Positions 25,662 to 34,740 of a DNA stretch of 64,000 nt are shown piece by piece (the first letter of the stretch is position 1; each line of letters opens with the position of its first letter). Below the pieces are notes generated by a model. That model was not told the origin of the DNA. It did no database searches and saw only the letters and a list, made by a program, of their open reading frames with translations. This stretch comes from Pirellulaceae bacterium (GTDB lineage Bacteria > Planctomycetota > Planctomycetia > Pirellulales > Pirellulaceae), in assembly GCA_028280445.1 (NCBI GenBank), contig JANQLU010000152.1, forward strand, positions 1 to 64,000. The letters run 5' to 3'. A program made the position numbers and the translations under genes.

Positions 25662-26114
25662 GTGAGTGGTGAGCAAATTCGATTTCTGGTTGTTGGAAAT
25701 TGCGGCGCTGATGATGCCGCCATCGGGTCGATGCTGAGCAATAATTTTGATGCGAGTATCGAGCGCGCCAAAAGTTCATCAGAGGCGAGCCGCAAGATCG
25801 AGGAACAGAGTTTTGATTTGGTTCTAGTCAATCGCATTTTTGACGCGACGGGCGAGCAAGGTGTTCGGTTTATCGCGGAACAGAAATCTCGGTACCCCGA
25901 TTTGCTGATGATGTTGATTTCGAATTATCAGGACGCGCAAGATCAGGCGATTCAAGCGGGCGCCGTGAACGGTTTTGGGAAATCAAAAACAGGTTCTCAA
26001 GAGACCGTTTCAACGATCCGACAGGCCATCGAGGGTCAGGTGTCCATCGCGCATCAGTCTCGTGAAGGGGACGAACAACAGATGGCCGCGGAAAAGTCTG
26101 ATCCGGCAAGCTAG
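25662..26114 (+). CDS. Degenerate response-regulator receiver domain protein
   Basis: A 150-residue protein starting with GTG three bases after the preceding stop. The fold pattern is that of a CheY-like receiver: an N-terminal strand IRFLVVGNCGADD with an acidic pair, FDLVLVNRIFDATG where the phospho-acceptor Asp should be, LISNYQ with the Ser/Thr position, and Lys107 in GFGKSK. The phospho-acceptor is Asn57 instead of Asp, so normal phosphorylation is unlikely. The C-terminal 25 residues are charged and probably disordered. It may act as a phosphorylation-independent binding domain. Confidence 0.75.
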   Translation: MSGEQIRFLVVGNCGADDAAIGSMLSNNFDASIERAKSSSEASRKIEEQSFDLVLVNRIFDATGEQGVRFIAEQKSRYPDLLMMLISNYQDAQDQAIQAGAVNGFGKSKTGSQETVSTIRQAIEGQVSIAHQSREGDEQQMAAEKSDPAS

Positions 26115-26119
26115 GCAGC

Positions 26120-26227
26120 GTTGATTAAATCGGAAGGCTGTGAATTTGAGCTGAGCGGCAAGGCGCTAGCCGCCGGTATTTGAGGGTTTACCGGCGGCTA
26201 GCGCCTCGCCGCTCACATTTGATCAAC
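26120..26227. repeat. Family A element, 108-base extended form, copy A3
   Basis: A family A hairpin (26152-26216) inside a larger conserved block that begins GTTGATTAAATCGGAA and ends ATCAAC, giving six-base terminal inverted repeats. The same 108-base block occurs at 60090-60197. The heptamer CTAGGCA flanks it at 26111-26117 and 26233-26239, a possible target-site duplication. It lies between convergent genes. Confidence 0.9.
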
Positions 26228-26267
26228 ACTATCTAGGCAAAGTCCAGGTTTTTAAACTTCGGCTTAC

Positions 26268-26564
26268 CTAAGCTTCGACTTCCTGTTTTACCTTGGCCAC
26301 GAAATGAGGCGGTTTGCCTTCGACGCTCAAATCGGAAGCTTTTTTCTGAGCTGCTTTTTTCTGGTTAAACTCGTACAGTGCGACCCGTTTCATGGCGTGG
26401 TTGAAAACACCCCAGTAGACCTTCATGCGGACTTCGACAGGCTCTTTTTTCCGCGATTTACGCTTAGCTTTTTTCTTTTTCTTGATTTTGCCTTCGGCTT
26501 CCAGAGCTTCAGCGGCCTCAGCCTCTTCGCGTTTTTGTTTTCGACTTACGACTTTTCGAGCCAT
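26268..26564 (-). CDS. Small Lys/Arg-rich conserved hypothetical protein
   Basis: A 98-residue very basic protein. The first half is KIKKKKKAKRKSRKKEP-like and disordered. The second half (EVRMKVYWGVFNHAMKRVAL then YEFNQKKAAQKKASDL) looks helical and is more conserved-looking. Nucleic-acid binding or ribosome association is plausible but unproven. No signal peptide. It ends 40 bases from repeat A3 and is preceded by the BFD-like gene on the same strand. Confidence 0.7.
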   Translation of the reverse strand: MARKVVSRKQKREEAEAAEALEAEGKIKKKKKAKRKSRKKEPVEVRMKVYWGVFNHAMKRVALYEFNQKKAAQKKASDLSVEGKPPHFVAKVKQEVEA

Positions 26565-26617
26565 GATTTGAATCTGAGGAATTGATCGAATTGGGTATTT
26601 GTGAGTTAAACAACCAA

Positions 26618-26935
26618 CTAGTCTAACGTATCATTCTCAGCGTGGCTACTACCGTCTGAATCCGCTTGATCGGGTGCCTTCCCCTTTCCTGAGCGAATGT
26701 GTTGTTGCCGCAGCTGGGAGTATTCTTCGACCGACGGGAAACTTTCGTCGGTTGTCGAATCGGTCGATTGTCGAAATACTTTTTCCAAAAACGGTCGGCA
26801 CCATCCACACCCTGTTCCGGCACCAAAACAGCCGGCCAGTTGACTGGCCCGTCGGGGTTTTTCAACTCGAACGAAATTGATGACTTTGCGTTTGGTAACA
26901 TGAAAACACAAGCAAATTTCGTCATCCAGATTCAT
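26618..26935 (-). CDS. BFD-like [2Fe-2S] protein
   Basis: A 105-residue protein. I place the start at the ATG at 26935 because the domain begins immediately (MNLDDEICLCFHVTKRKVIN); the frame is open upstream but with no recognisable content. The Cys pattern CxC near residue 8, then GCFGAGTGCGWCRPFLEK, matches the four-Cys cluster of BFD (bacterioferritin-associated ferredoxin) domains, as also found in nitrite reductase and NifU-like proteins. It probably transfers electrons. The C-terminal 45 residues are charged and disordered. It is divergent from rlmN with 83 bases between the starts. Confidence 0.85.
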   Translation of the reverse strand: MNLDDEICLCFHVTKRKVINFVRVEKPRRASQLAGCFGAGTGCGWCRPFLEKVFRQSTDSTTDESFPSVEEYSQLRQQHIRSGKGKAPDQADSDGSSHAENDTLD

Positions 26936-27018
26936 AGTGCGTTCGCGATACAGATGGTGTGGGTAAACTGACGAATTAATCCTAATACAGCGTACGCCAA
27001 TTAACGACAGAAAATCAA

Positions 27019-28101
27019 ATGCAAAACGATGTAGAATCTCGGATTCCGTTGTTTTCAACCAGTGGGTCGCTCCATGACTGGTTAGCAGCCAATCAGCAGC
27101 CAAAATTTCGCGCCCAGCAGATTGGACAATGGCTTTATCAGAACCGAGCGACCGGGTTTGATTCGATGACCAATCTGCCATTGGCAATTCGGCAACAGCT
27201 TGCCGAGTCGTTTGATTTTTGGACGACAGAAATCGCCAAGCATCTCAAATCCAACGACGGAACTGAAAAACTGTTGGTCAAGCTCGACGACAACAGCCAT
27301 GTCGAATGCGTTTTGTTGCGCGACGGCCATCGACGAACGATCTGTGTCAGCAGCCAAGTTGGTTGTGCGATGGGTTGTGTTTTTTGCGCCAGTGGACTGG
27401 ATGGGGTAAAGCGAAATCTGGATTCCCACGAGATTGTGGAACAAATGATTCGATTGCAACATTGCCTTGAGCCGCAACAGCGATTGAGTCACATCGTCAT
27501 GATGGGCATGGGAGAACCACTGGCCAACGTTGATAACGTACTGGCGGCGTTGGATGTGGCGACGGCCGCCGATGGTTTAGGAATCAGTCCACGACGGGTC
27601 ACGATTTCGACGGTGGGTTTGCCAGCAGCGATCGAAAAACTCGCTGGATATGGCAAACCCTATAACCTTGCTGTTTCATTGCATGCTCCGAATGATCTGC
27701 TGAGAAACCAGTTGGTGCCCGTCAATGACAAAATCGGAATCCAGGCAATCATCGATGCAGCTGATCGCTATTTTGAGATTTCCGGTAGACGATTGACTTT
27801 TGAATACGTATTACTTGGCGGTGTGAACGATTCCACAGATTGTGCGATGGAACTCAGCGAATTGCTGCGGAATAAATCGGCTTTAATCAACGTTATTCCT
27901 TATAACCCCGTTCCCGGTTTGCCGTGGGTCAGTCCATCTGAAAAATCCATTGCGAATTTTGGCGACATTCTGCGGCGAAACAAAATCAACGTAAAATTCC
28001 GAGTCCGCAAAGGCAGCGATATCGCTGCTGCATGTGGCCAGCTGAGACGGCAACAAGTGACTGAGATTTCTGCGAGCCAGAGCATCGGTCAAACACAGTA
28101 A
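27019..28101 (+). CDS. rlmN: 23S rRNA (adenine2503-C2)/tRNA methyltransferase RlmN
   Basis: A 360-residue radical SAM enzyme. The cluster-binding motif CxxxCxxC is Cys116, Cys120, Cys123 in VGCAMGCVFC. MMGMGEPLANVDNVL, the SAM-binding RVTISTVGLPAAIEKLA and the C-terminal VRKGSDIAAACGQL with the conserved catalytic Cys are all present. It methylates C2 of A2503 in 23S rRNA and A37 of some tRNAs. The length matches the family. The Fe-S protein gene upstream is divergent and might provide electrons. Confidence 0.97.
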   Translation: MQNDVESRIPLFSTSGSLHDWLAANQQPKFRAQQIGQWLYQNRATGFDSMTNLPLAIRQQLAESFDFWTTEIAKHLKSNDGTEKLLVKLDDNSHVECVLLRDGHRRTICVSSQVGCAMGCVFCASGLDGVKRNLDSHEIVEQMIRLQHCLEPQQRLSHIVMMGMGEPLANVDNVLAALDVATAADGLGISPRRVTISTVGLPAAIEKLAGYGKPYNLAVSLHAPNDLLRNQLVPVNDKIGIQAIIDAADRYFEISGRRLTFEYVLLGGVNDSTDCAMELSELLRNKSALINVIPYNPVPGLPWVSPSEKSIANFGDILRRNKINVKFRVRKGSDIAAACGQLRRQQVTEISASQSIGQTQ

Positions 28102-28237
28102 CCTTGATTAAACTGCTCGAACTCCCATTTGTTTCGTTGCAATCGAAATAAATTGTTGGTTGAGGTGTTTTAAAAAGCCGATGTTTGAGCCGGCACGAAT
28201 ACCCGAAACACGCGTTCCGTTTATAATCAAGGATTGG

Positions 28238-28277
28238 CCACACCATAAGTTTTTGCACCCGAAGCGTTAGCGAGGGA
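28238..28277. repeat. Family C repeat, half copy C3
   Basis: CCACACCATAAGTTTTTGCA then CCCGAAGCGTTAGCGAGGGAC: the left outer and inner arms of the C2 type without the matching right arms. D2 follows 17 bases later. Confidence 0.8.
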
Positions 28278-28294
28278 CTTTCATGGATTACGTT

Positions 28295-28368
28295 GAATCT
28301 TACAAGCACGAAGCGCTAGCGAGTGGTTTTGCGCGGTCAAACCACTCGCTCGCGCTCCGTGCTTGTAT
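28295..28368. repeat. Family D palindromic repeat, copy D2
   Basis: Arms TACAAGCACGAAGCGCTAGC...GAGTGGTTT and AAACCACTCGC...GCTCCGTGCTTGTA around a GCGCGGTC loop region. It is a close match to D1 and D3. Confidence 0.92.
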
Positions 28369-28424
28369 CACTTGCGATTTCTCATCTCCACCACCGATAT
28401 TTCCAGTAACGACTGCGATACAAA

Positions 28425-29138
28425 TTGACACTGACTGATTCCGGTATTCAAAAAGCGCAAAAATACGAGTTGCTCGACCCTGACGTGCGGCTGATGTTGC
28501 AGGTGCGCGACGACAATGCTGGTGCTTTTGAACAACTGGTGGACAAATATCAGGCCCATCTGATTGCCGTTTTAGAACACATCATGCCGACCAAGGAAGG
28601 CGCCGAAGATCTGGCACAAGAAGTGTTTATGCGCGTTTACGGTGCCAGGAAAACCTATGCGCCTAAAGCGAAATTTTCGACATGGCTTTTTACGATCGCC
28701 AATAATGTTGCCAGCAATGCCATGCGAAAACGTTCGCGGCGCAAAGAGGTCAATATTCAAGCACCCCCGGCCAGCGATGCGCCGCCACGCCCGTTGGACA
28801 ACATGGCCAAAGATGCCAGTGGGCTGATGCCGGCGCGTTTAGTCGACAAAGAGGAGATCGGTGATATTGTTCGCAGCGGGATTCAAATGTTGAATGAACG
28901 GCAACGCATGGCGTTGTTGCTATCGAAAATGCAAGGCATGAGTTACCAGGAAATTTCCGAAGTGATGGGGATTACAACGCAAGCTGTCAAATCGTTGCTT
29001 TCCCGAGCCCGTATAAATTTGAAAGCAATTTTGGAACCTTATATGCATGAAGGAAAAATGCCCAGCGGTTCCGGTTCGGCCGCAGATCCGGAAATCTCAA
29101 AAGATCCGTCATCGGACGACAGCGAGGAGACGCCGTAA
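28425..29138 (+). CDS. ECF-type RNA polymerase sigma factor
   Basis: A 237-residue sigma-70 family protein starting with TTG. Region 2 is DAGAFEQLV-like: NAGAFEQLVDKYQAHLIAVL and EDLAQEVFMRVYGARKTY with FSTWLFTIANNVASNAMR. Region 4 is LNERQRMALLLSKMQGMSYQ and EISEVMGITTQAVKSLLSRA. A Pro/Ala linker lies between them. The C-terminal tail is Ser/Asp-rich. It is followed 98 bases later by a gene for a one-helix membrane protein with anti-sigma features, so it probably responds to an envelope signal. Confidence 0.94.
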   Translation: MTLTDSGIQKAQKYELLDPDVRLMLQVRDDNAGAFEQLVDKYQAHLIAVLEHIMPTKEGAEDLAQEVFMRVYGARKTYAPKAKFSTWLFTIANNVASNAMRKRSRRKEVNIQAPPASDAPPRPLDNMAKDASGLMPARLVDKEEIGDIVRSGIQMLNERQRMALLLSKMQGMSYQEISEVMGITTQAVKSLLSRARINLKAILEPYMHEGKMPSGSGSAADPEISKDPSSDDSEETP

Positions 29139-29236
29139 AGTGTGGAAACCACTCCAATTGGCAGGTTTTTTTCGAAACAAATTACATGGTTGGTACATTA
29201 ATAGAGAGATAGGCAAGCAATAGGTTAGCGTGAAAA

Positions 29237-29731
29237 GTGTCAGACGAAACAATCATCGACGATGAGTTAGTCGCGTACCTCGATGGCGAACTCGATGAAA
29301 AACGGAGCGTCGAAGTTGAGCAATTCCTTCGCGAGCGCCCCGAAGCGCGTGAACGTCTTGCCAAACTTCAGCGAACGTGGGATTTGCTCGACACTTTGCC
29401 GCGACCCGAAGCGACTAATAGCTTTACACGATCGACCATTGAAATGGTGGTCGATGATGCCAAACGCGAGCTGAGAAAATCAAAGAGAAAGGGTCCGTTT
29501 TGGAGCACCGTGATAGCTGCGGCATCGGTCGTTGCTGTACTCGGTATCGGCGTCGGTTACTTTGTGGTCAATCATTATCAAAATCAACCGACACGAGAGT
29601 TGATCCAAGATTTGGACGTCATCGAAAATTTTGACAAGTATCTTGTGGTCGATGATGTTGAATTCATCAAATTGATGGTCGATGCGGAATTATTTGTTGA
29701 GGAGGCGGAACTTGCTCAACAAAAACCATAA
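29237..29731 (+). CDS. Membrane anti-sigma factor-like protein
   Basis: A 164-residue protein starting with GTG. The N-terminal cytoplasmic part has DELVAYLDGELDEKRSVEVE and LRERPEARERLAKLQRTWDL, the helical pattern of anti-sigma domains, but with no Cys for a zinc finger. One transmembrane helix follows (about 91-113, VIAAASVVAVLGIGVGYFVV) and a short outer domain. It lies directly after the sigma-factor gene and is the likely regulator of it. The next gene's ribosome site and start lie inside its 3' end. Confidence 0.82.
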   Translation: MSDETIIDDELVAYLDGELDEKRSVEVEQFLRERPEARERLAKLQRTWDLLDTLPRPEATNSFTRSTIEMVVDDAKRELRKSKRKGPFWSTVIAAASVVAVLGIGVGYFVVNHYQNQPTRELIQDLDVIENFDKYLVVDDVEFIKLMVDAELFVEEAELAQQKP

Positions 29732-30569
29732 TGCGAATCGCGCCTATTGTTGGATGCTGGGCGCTGTGTTTTTTCCGCTGGTGCTGATTCAATCGGGGGA
29801 CGTTTATCAGCGACGATTGGAATATGTCAATGCGTTGAACGACATTCAACGACGCGAACTGAAAAACAAATACGACCGTTTTAAAAAACTGTCCGAGTCT
29901 GATCTGAATCATGTTCGATCGTTGCACGAATCGATCAATCGGGAGCCTAACACCAAACAATTGCAAGTGACGCTGAGCAAATACCACGAGTGGTTGAAAA
30001 CGCTTCGTCCTCAAGTCCGAGCCGAAGTTTTGTCGCTCAAAGATCAGCGGAGAATCGAGCAGATTCGTTATTTGCAAGTCAAGCAGCATCAGAAAACTTA
30101 TGGCATCAAAGACAACTATCGCATTTCCAATGTTTCCGACATTTCTGTTGTCTATCGCTGGTTGAGAGAGTCCATTTACAAAAATGTACGGAATGAGCGA
30201 ATTCGCAAGCATCGCGAAAAAACCAACAATATGCGCCCAATGTCGATGGGCGATTTTCTAGAATTAATCATCGGTTCTGATGAATTGATCGAGCTGTTTT
30301 TCCCGACCGAAAATCTGAACGTTTTGTATAACAAGCTCTCGGCAGAATCAAAAATCATGCTTGAGGAACTGCAGAATGACGAGGAACGGTTGGAGTTGGT
30401 GATTCAGTGGTGTCGCTCGGTGGTCAAACGACGGATTACCAAAGAGCAACGCAATACGGCCTACGAAACGTTGACACCCGAACAAAAAGCGATCGTTGAC
30501 GGAATGTCGATCGAAAATCGACGTAACTATCTCGATCGGGTGTATATGCGATTGAAACGAAATCGGTGA
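29712..30569 (+). CDS. Hypothetical membrane-anchored helical protein in the sigma/anti-sigma operon
   Basis: A 285-residue protein. The start is a TTG at 29712, six bases after a strong GAGGAGG ribosome site, which overlaps the anti-sigma gene by 20 bases; a weaker ATG lies at 29682. A single N-terminal helix (YCWMLGAVFFPLVLIQSG) anchors it, and the rest is long, charged and helical, with LTPEQKAIVDGMSIENRRNY and similar near the end, and several RRI/KKR clusters. It resembles no family I can name. Its tight coupling suggests that it senses or transmits the signal controlling the sigma factor. Confidence 0.78.
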   Translation: MLNKNHNANRAYCWMLGAVFFPLVLIQSGDVYQRRLEYVNALNDIQRRELKNKYDRFKKLSESDLNHVRSLHESINREPNTKQLQVTLSKYHEWLKTLRPQVRAEVLSLKDQRRIEQIRYLQVKQHQKTYGIKDNYRISNVSDISVVYRWLRESIYKNVRNERIRKHREKTNNMRPMSMGDFLELIIGSDELIELFFPTENLNVLYNKLSAESKIMLEELQNDEERLELVIQWCRSVVKRRITKEQRNTAYETLTPEQKAIVDGMSIENRRNYLDRVYMRLKRNR

Positions 30570-30739
30570 TTTGGGCCGGAAAATCTCTCCCCTCATCAGT
30601 GACAGAATCGCTTTTTCTGTAACAAAATAGCTGGAAAATGCTACCAATAACGACTGGGAACGCCGGTGGGTTGAAAAACGTCTATAATTAAGCGTAATCA
30701 ACCAAAACCCATCGGTTTCGAACTTTTTTTCAGGCTGCG

Positions 30740-33700
30740 ATGTCAAGTCAAGTAACCCAGAATTCGGTTTCGTCGAAATCAACCCAACTGGACCAATATG
30801 TTTCCAGGCAAATTGATCGAACGAGTTTCACCATTCGCTGGATTGAAATCCTGACGACCATGTTTCTGGTTTCCACCGTGTTTCTCGGCGGACTGCTGAC
30901 TTTTTGTATCGTCGACGCTTGGGTAGTCGCCTTTTCCCCAATTGCCCGTTTGCTTGTGTTGTTACTGTTGGCGGGCGGATGTTTGGGTTATTTTGCCTGG
31001 CGAACTGTCCCGCTGTTGATTTACAAAATCAATCCACAATTTGCCGCCAAGCTGATCGAGCAATCGCAACCCGGTATCAAAAACAGTTTGCTCAACTATT
31101 TGTTGCTGCGCAATGAAAAACAGGCGCTCAACAGATCGGTTTTTCAACATCTCCAAAACCGCGCCGCCACTGATCTGGCCGCGACCTCGGTGGAATCGTC
31201 AGTCGACCGTTCGAAACTCATCAAGATCACGGCCGTCATGCTCGGCATTGTTTTGTTTTCGATCGTCTACAAATTTGTTTCGCCCAAAGATCCATTTCAG
31301 TCGATCGCACGTTTAGCGGCACCGCTATCCGCCATTGCCAGTCCGTCACGTGTCCGGATCCTCGAAGTAACTCCAGGCGACACCGAAGTGTTTTTTGGAG
31401 ACGAAGTCAACATTGTTGTGCAGATCAAAGGGTTGGGCAAAAGCGAAGATGTTGTCGTTTTGTACTCATCGCAAAACAATGAAATCCAAGACGCTGTGTT
31501 GCCGCTGAACACGGACGAAGCGAGAAAGACATTTCGCGGCGTTCTGTCGACGGGTCAGGACGGGATTCAGCAATCGTTAACCTACAAAATCGTGGCCGGG
31601 GACGCCGAATCCCAGCCATTCATGATTCGTGTCAGTCCGCGACCGACATTTTCCGTCCAGACAATCGAATTGATTCCACCCAAATACACGGGCCTGCCAA
31701 AACGCGTTCAAAAACGTAAAGCCGAAATTTCGTCGGTCGAAGGCACTCAAGTGACGGTCAACGCGATGGCCAATTTGCCGATCAAAAACGCGTTTATCGA
31801 ACTAACCGATGAAAACCGTCCATCGAGTATTCAAACCATTCCGATGGAATTCAACGAGCAAACCGCAACCGGCAAATTCAAATTATTGGCTTATAAAAAA
31901 CGCATCGACGAAAAACTGCAAACCGTTCCCAGCTTTACCCATTACCAGCTGCTTTTTGAATCTACCGATGGCAAGCGAACAAAAAATTCACCACGATTTC
32001 CGATCGAAATTCAACCGGATGTCGCGCCGGAAGTCATCATCGAAACGCCGGTCAACCTGGAAACCAAAGTTCCCGAAAACCGTACTCAGTCGATCATCGT
32101 TTCAGCCACCGATCCCGATTACGGTATCTCGTCCATTGAATTGCGAATGGTCCACAAAGGCGTCGAAATCGTTAACGAAACTTTGAAGCTCCAAAAACAG
32201 TCCAGTGCTGGAGAAGCGATGGGGCGGTTCGGTTTTCTGCCGAGCAAGTATGGTCTCAAACCCAATGATGTTGTCAATTTCTTTGCGATTGCATCTGACA
32301 ATCGACAATCACCCAACAGTGGACTGCACGATCCCAATACGGCGCGAACCGAAAACTACAAAATTATCGTGCTGCCACCCGAAGTGACTCCTGAAGGTGC
32401 CGGTGGAACTGACTCAGAGGACGATCCCAACAATCCGAATCAGCAAGACAACAAAAATCCCGAAAATAAAAACGACAAAGATCAGAAAAATAATTCGACC
32501 GATAAAAAATCAACTGACAAAACATACGAACAAAATCAAACGACCAAAAAACAAAACGACCAGAAACAGCGCCCCAACAAATCCAACCAAAAGCAGGACA
32601 ACCAGGAGAACAAGGACAACCAATCCGACAAACCAGACAATCAAAACGACAAAAAAGACAGTAAATCCGGAGATTCGGCCGACAAGCAAAAACAGAAAAA
32701 CGACAATCAAAAAAGCGATTCGAAGTCAGGGAAAAACGATTCCAAAAAAGAAAAATCTGGCAAGCAGGATTCAAAGCAAAAGAAAAACGGCAACAAAAAA
32801 TCCGACAATCAACAAAACAATGACGGGAAAAAGAAATCCGATCAACAAACCACTGGCGACAACAAATCGCAATCGGAGCAAAAATCAAACGATGGTCAAG
32901 ATGACACGGGCAATCCCAACGATTCGGCCAGCAAACAAGACAACTCCAGTTCCCAATCCAACAAAAAAACGAACAACGACAACCAGCAGGTAGGAGACAA
33001 CCCGCAACAACAGCAACAGCCCGAAGACTCCGCGGCGAAAGATTTCCAGCAGAGCCAGGGTGTCTCGCCTCCTCGTGATCGTCACGATGGCCGGGTGATG
33101 GAGCAAATCGAAAAAATTCGCAAAGAGCTCGAAAAGTTAAAACAGCAGCAATCCGAAGACAACGAAAATTCATCCGATCAAAATCAAAACCCGGAAAACA
33201 AGGACAATCAATCCAACTCCGATCCTGACAACAACGACACGAACGATTCGCAAAAACCAAACTCGAAAGACCAAAATTCCAGCGGCAAAAAATCGGAGAG
33301 TAAAGATTCCGCTGGCAAAAACAAAGCTGACAAAAAAAGCGACGACTCCAAAACGGGTGGCGCGAAAAAATCAGACTCCAACAAATCGGATTCCAAAACT
33401 GATAACGCGAAAAAATCAAATTCCAACAAGTCAGACTCCAAAACTGGCGATGCAAAAAAATCCGATTCTGATAAATCCGACTCCAAAAACAATGCGAGCA
33501 ACAAATCTGACACTAAAGGGTCGGATGGCAAAGCGGCTGATGACAAAACACCAAAAGACAAAGCTGCGGATAAAGGCGACAATAAAAAATCAGATACCAA
33601 AGAAAAATCGCCAAGCAGTACCAATAAATCCGATTCAAAAATGAGTGGTGATTCTAAATCGGAAAAATCACAAGACGGCAAATCGGGTGACGCCAAAAAC

Positions 33701-34480
33701 AAAGACAATACAAACGCAGCGGACAAAAAAGGAAAGGACGATAAAAAATCGGACGACTCGAATTCCAGCGGTAACAAAAAATCAAATCAAAAAACAGATT
33801 CAGAAAAATCTGACCGCACCAAGTCCGATCAAAATTCAAAAAACAAATCCAACACAGGACAATCAAACAAATCAGCTAAAAAGAACAGCGACAACAAATC
33901 GAATTCGAAAGCAAATGGCAAATCGGCAGACGGGCAAAAATCCAACGAAGCGTCTCCGCGCGACAAAGCCAAAAATAAATCTAAAAAATCAGACAACAGC
34001 AATGTGCTGAATCAACCGGGAAGTGGAAATCGGTCGAGCAATCCGAAAAACTCCAACAGTTCGTCACCGTTCGCGGATCAGCTCAGCACTGAACAAAAGG
34101 CCAATCTCGAATACTCCAAAAAAGTTGCCGAACTTGCACTGGAATATCTGAAAAACCAAAAAGAAAACCCCGACCCTGAATTCCTCAAAAAAATGAACTG
34201 GACCAAAGATGAAATGTTGGAATTCACCCGTCGTTGGGAAGATATGAAAAAAAATGCGGACTTGGGCAAACTCGATGGAGTCGAAAATTACACCGAGGCG
34301 CTGCGAAGCCTGGGGCTTCGTGACCCCAGCATTAAATCGTTCACAGATCAGCTGAAAACAGACGACCTCAAAGGGCTGAACGAAGACGGGGCTGTGAACA
34401 AAATTCCATCACAATTCGCCAAGGAACTCAAACAATTTCAACGATTCCGATCCAAAGCACGTCGGGACAATAACCGGTAA
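30740..34480 (+). CDS. DUF4175-like membrane protein with a giant Lys/Ser/Asp-rich disordered region
   Basis: A 1246-residue protein. Residues 30-90 contain two transmembrane helices and a third lies at about 165-185. A periplasmic beta-rich part follows (about 190-550, including PKYTGLPKRVQKRKAEISSV). From about 555 to 1108 it is extremely biased to Lys, Ser, Asp, Asn and Gln, with internal repeats such as KKSDSNKSDSKTGG; only a short island (DRHDGRVMEQIEKIRKELEK) is ordered. The C-terminal 135 residues are helical (TKDEMLEFTRRWEDMKKNAD). The layout fits DUF4175-type proteins seen near MoxR/DUF58 loci in this phylum. A perfect TATAAT lies at 30683-30688 without a good -35. Confidence 0.8.
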   Translation: MSSQVTQNSVSSKSTQLDQYVSRQIDRTSFTIRWIEILTTMFLVSTVFLGGLLTFCIVDAWVVAFSPIARLLVLLLLAGGCLGYFAWRTVPLLIYKINPQFAAKLIEQSQPGIKNSLLNYLLLRNEKQALNRSVFQHLQNRAATDLAATSVESSVDRSKLIKITAVMLGIVLFSIVYKFVSPKDPFQSIARLAAPLSAIASPSRVRILEVTPGDTEVFFGDEVNIVVQIKGLGKSEDVVVLYSSQNNEIQDAVLPLNTDEARKTFRGVLSTGQDGIQQSLTYKIVAGDAESQPFMIRVSPRPTFSVQTIELIPPKYTGLPKRVQKRKAEISSVEGTQVTVNAMANLPIKNAFIELTDENRPSSIQTIPMEFNEQTATGKFKLLAYKKRIDEKLQTVPSFTHYQLLFESTDGKRTKNSPRFPIEIQPDVAPEVIIETPVNLETKVPENRTQSIIVSATDPDYGISSIELRMVHKGVEIVNETLKLQKQSSAGEAMGRFGFLPSKYGLKPNDVVNFFAIASDNRQSPNSGLHDPNTARTENYKIIVLPPEVTPEGAGGTDSEDDPNNPNQQDNKNPENKNDKDQKNNSTDKKSTDKTYEQNQTTKKQNDQKQRPNKSNQKQDNQENKDNQSDKPDNQNDKKDSKSGDSADKQKQKNDNQKSDSKSGKNDSKKEKSGKQDSKQKKNGNKKSDNQQNNDGKKKSDQQTTGDNKSQSEQKSNDGQDDTGNPNDSASKQDNSSSQSNKKTNNDNQQVGDNPQQQQQPEDSAAKDFQQSQGVSPPRDRHDGRVMEQIEKIRKELEKLKQQQSEDNENSSDQNQNPENKDNQSNSDPDNNDTNDSQKPNSKDQNSSGKKSESKDSAGKNKADKKSDDSKTGGAKKSDSNKSDSKTDNAKKSNSNKSDSKTGDAKKSDSDKSDSKNNASNKSDTKGSDGKAADDKTPKDKAADKGDNKKSDTKEKSPSSTNKSDSKMSGDSKSEKSQDGKSGDAKNKDNTNAADKKGKDDKKSDDSNSSGNKKSNQKTDSEKSDRTKSDQNSKNKSNTGQSNKSAKKNSDNKSNSKANGKSADGQKSNEASPRDKAKNKSKKSDNSNVLNQPGSGNRSSNPKNSNSSSPFADQLSTEQKANLEYSKKVAELALEYLKNQKENPDPEFLKKMNWTKDEMLEFTRRWEDMKKNADLGKLDGVENYTEALRSLGLRDPSIKSFTDQLKTDDLKGLNEDGAVNKIPSQFAKELKQFQRFRSKARRDNNR

Positions 34481-34740
34481 TTGCATCAATCCCGGTCGTT
34501 GAATGCAACGATTTTTGAGTAACGAAACACACGGTTTGTCACGTGGCGGCGTCGCGACAGGCAATCGAAAACACGCGAAACAATTCCCCACGTTCGTGCA
34601 AATCCGGTTTCTGTACAGCGGGAAACTACCCCTGTCACACCTCAATCGCTAGAATCGGTTTCTCACAGTTAATCTGGCTACAATCCACCGGTTTTGACGA
34701 TATTGCCAAAATACAAAACCGGTAATTTCGGCTAAAATCA

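Larger units (their letters stand above)
28102..28424. other. Intergenic region with C and D repeats
   Basis: Contains the half C copy (28238-28277) followed at once by D2 (28295-28368). No gene. The sigma-factor start at 28425 follows D2 by 56 bases, so its promoter probably lies within or just after the repeats. Confidence 0.7.

Noticed and set aside
32364..33777. Minus-strand frames (363 and 189 codons) opposite the Lys-rich region
   Set aside because: Composition mirrors the biased coding strand (Phe/Cys/Arg-rich or Ser/Asp/Leu-rich); no domain.
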